From assembly GCA_021817605.1 (NCBI GenBank), contig JAKAUN010000009.1, forward strand, positions 80,551 through 144,550: 64,000 bases of DNA. Direction: 5' to 3'. This DNA is from Thermoplasmata archaeon (lineage in GTDB: Archaea; Thermoplasmatota; Thermoplasmata; Lutacidiplasmatales; UBA184). Shown piece by piece: positions 63,622-64,000 of the stretch. The number at the start of each line of letters is the position of its first letter. Position 1 is the stretch's first letter. Below the pieces are notes generated by a model, which saw nothing but the letters and a program-made list of their open reading frames with translations, was not told the DNA's origin and did no database searches. A program made the translations under genes and the position numbers.

Positions 63622-63984
63622 CTAGAAGACGATGACCTTGTCGGCCCACAGCGTCCACTCTGTCCACTCGTCGAGGGAACTGCGCCGGCTGCCTTCGGTG
63701 AGCTCCTCGTCCTTCATACCCCGAGCGTCCATGCAGGTCCCGCAAACTCCAACGACCCCACCACCTTTCGTGATGGCGCGGAGCATCCTCTCAAGATTGT
63801 AATACCCTGACGGGACGGACTGCCCCTTCTTCGCGCACAGGGCACCGTCCGCGACGAGGAATGTCCGGAGCTCGTAACTGTTCAGCTTGCTGGAGCTCCT
63901 AACGGGGCTCCGAACTCCGGGTAGCCGTCCCCCTTCAGGGCGCTGATTATCACGCCTAAGAAGTCGAGCTCTCGCTTCTTGCAC
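63622..63984 (-). CDS. DsrE/DsrF-like small sulfur-carrier family protein, N-terminus irregular
   Basis: The last 80 residues match the DsrE fold: ELRTFLVADGALCAKKGQ, GYYNLERMLRAITKGGG, VVGVCGTCMDARGMKDEEL and DEWTEWTLWADKVIVF. The Cys in GTCMDARG is the usual persulfide position. The first 40 residues lack the expected first strand and helix and look like an out-of-phase reading. The only start is a GTG at 63984. The gene is therefore either frameshifted or starts elsewhere. It lies 1-19 nt upstream of the SQR-like gene. Confidence 0.7.
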   Translation of the reverse strand: MQEARARLLRRDNQRPEGGRLPGVRSPVRSSSKLNSYELRTFLVADGALCAKKGQSVPSGYYNLERMLRAITKGGGVVGVCGTCMDARGMKDEELTEGSRRSSLDEWTEWTLWADKVIVF

Positions 63985-63998
63985 GTCCGATATACCGT
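63882..63998 (-). CDS. Partial reading frame at the right edge
   Basis: This frame is open from the right edge and reads TVYRTCKKRELDFLGVIISA followed by LKGDGYPEFGAPLG to a TGA at 63884-63882. It could be the C-terminus of an upstream gene or the missing N-terminal strand of the DsrE-like protein in another phase. It overlaps the drawn DsrE-like gene, so at most one reading of this stretch is right in full. Confidence 0.3.
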   Translation of the reverse strand, partial: TVYRTCKKRELDFLGVIISALKGDGYPEFGAPLGAPAS

Positions 63999-64000
63999 GA

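Overview
The window looks like chromosomal DNA of a high-G+C archaeon, most likely a member of the Thermoplasmatota (Thermoplasmata). The placement is an inference from four kinds of evidence. Many genes have a TATA-like box about 25-37 nt before the start codon and no room for a leader, which is the archaeal leaderless pattern. GTG and TTG starts are common. There are archaeal-type proteins: a single-OB-fold SSB, a short archaeal triosephosphate isomerase, a KaiC-like domain, a DPM-type glycosyltransferase and Thermoplasma-like GH15. There are also very large secreted YVTN beta-propeller proteins ending in ESGLP-type beta domains. No rRNA, tRNA, CRISPR array or replication origin was recognised.

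Layout. 0-4.3 kb: a frameshifted MFS permease and a 14-repeat secreted beta-propeller. 4.5-18.9 kb: housekeeping and central metabolism (SSB, SDR, ROK sugar kinase, TIM, acetyl-CoA synthetase, methyltransferase, HAD phosphatase, acetate-type transporter), plus a striking membrane/coiled-coil/KaiC-like fusion. 19-22.7 kb: a membrane metalloprotease, a GH15 glycosidase and a membrane protein. 22.8-27.4 kb: a minus-strand operon for sugar activation and surface-glycan assembly (GHMP heptose-type kinase, DPM-like GT2, GDP-mannose-dehydratase-like SDR, sulfatase-fold transferase). 27.8-40 kb: three paralogous small secreted proteins interspersed with two GT4 glycosyltransferases, a GT-C-like membrane protein, a TM/zinc-ribbon protein, a Nudix hydrolase and a VIT1/CCC1 metal transporter. 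40-42 kb: a solitary HsdR-N-like protein and a doubtful small gene pair.

42-49.7 kb is a minus-strand 2-oxoacid dehydrogenase operon in the order E1alpha, E1beta, E2, second E1alpha, E3, lipB, NmrA-like SDR, with several ATGA overlaps. It encodes the multienzyme complex and an octanoyltransferase that could lipoylate E2. 49.8-53.5 kb holds an ABC-2 exporter operon followed by a catalytically decayed IS630-type transposase that may have become a DNA-binding protein. 53.7-60.5 kb holds MscS, a GT4 enzyme, a second propeller protein, a Zn-protease and small membrane proteins. 60.7-62.4 kb is an IS1634/IS4-type insertion sequence with recognisable terminal repeats. 62.4-64 kb has an SQR-like flavoprotein and a DsrE-like protein, a likely sulfur-handling pair.

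Together the genes suggest a heterotroph that takes up and activates acetate, oxidises 2-oxoacids through a lipoylated complex, and invests heavily in glycosylated surface proteins. Functions are assigned from motifs read by eye. No database search was possible, and many starts were chosen from promoter spacing.
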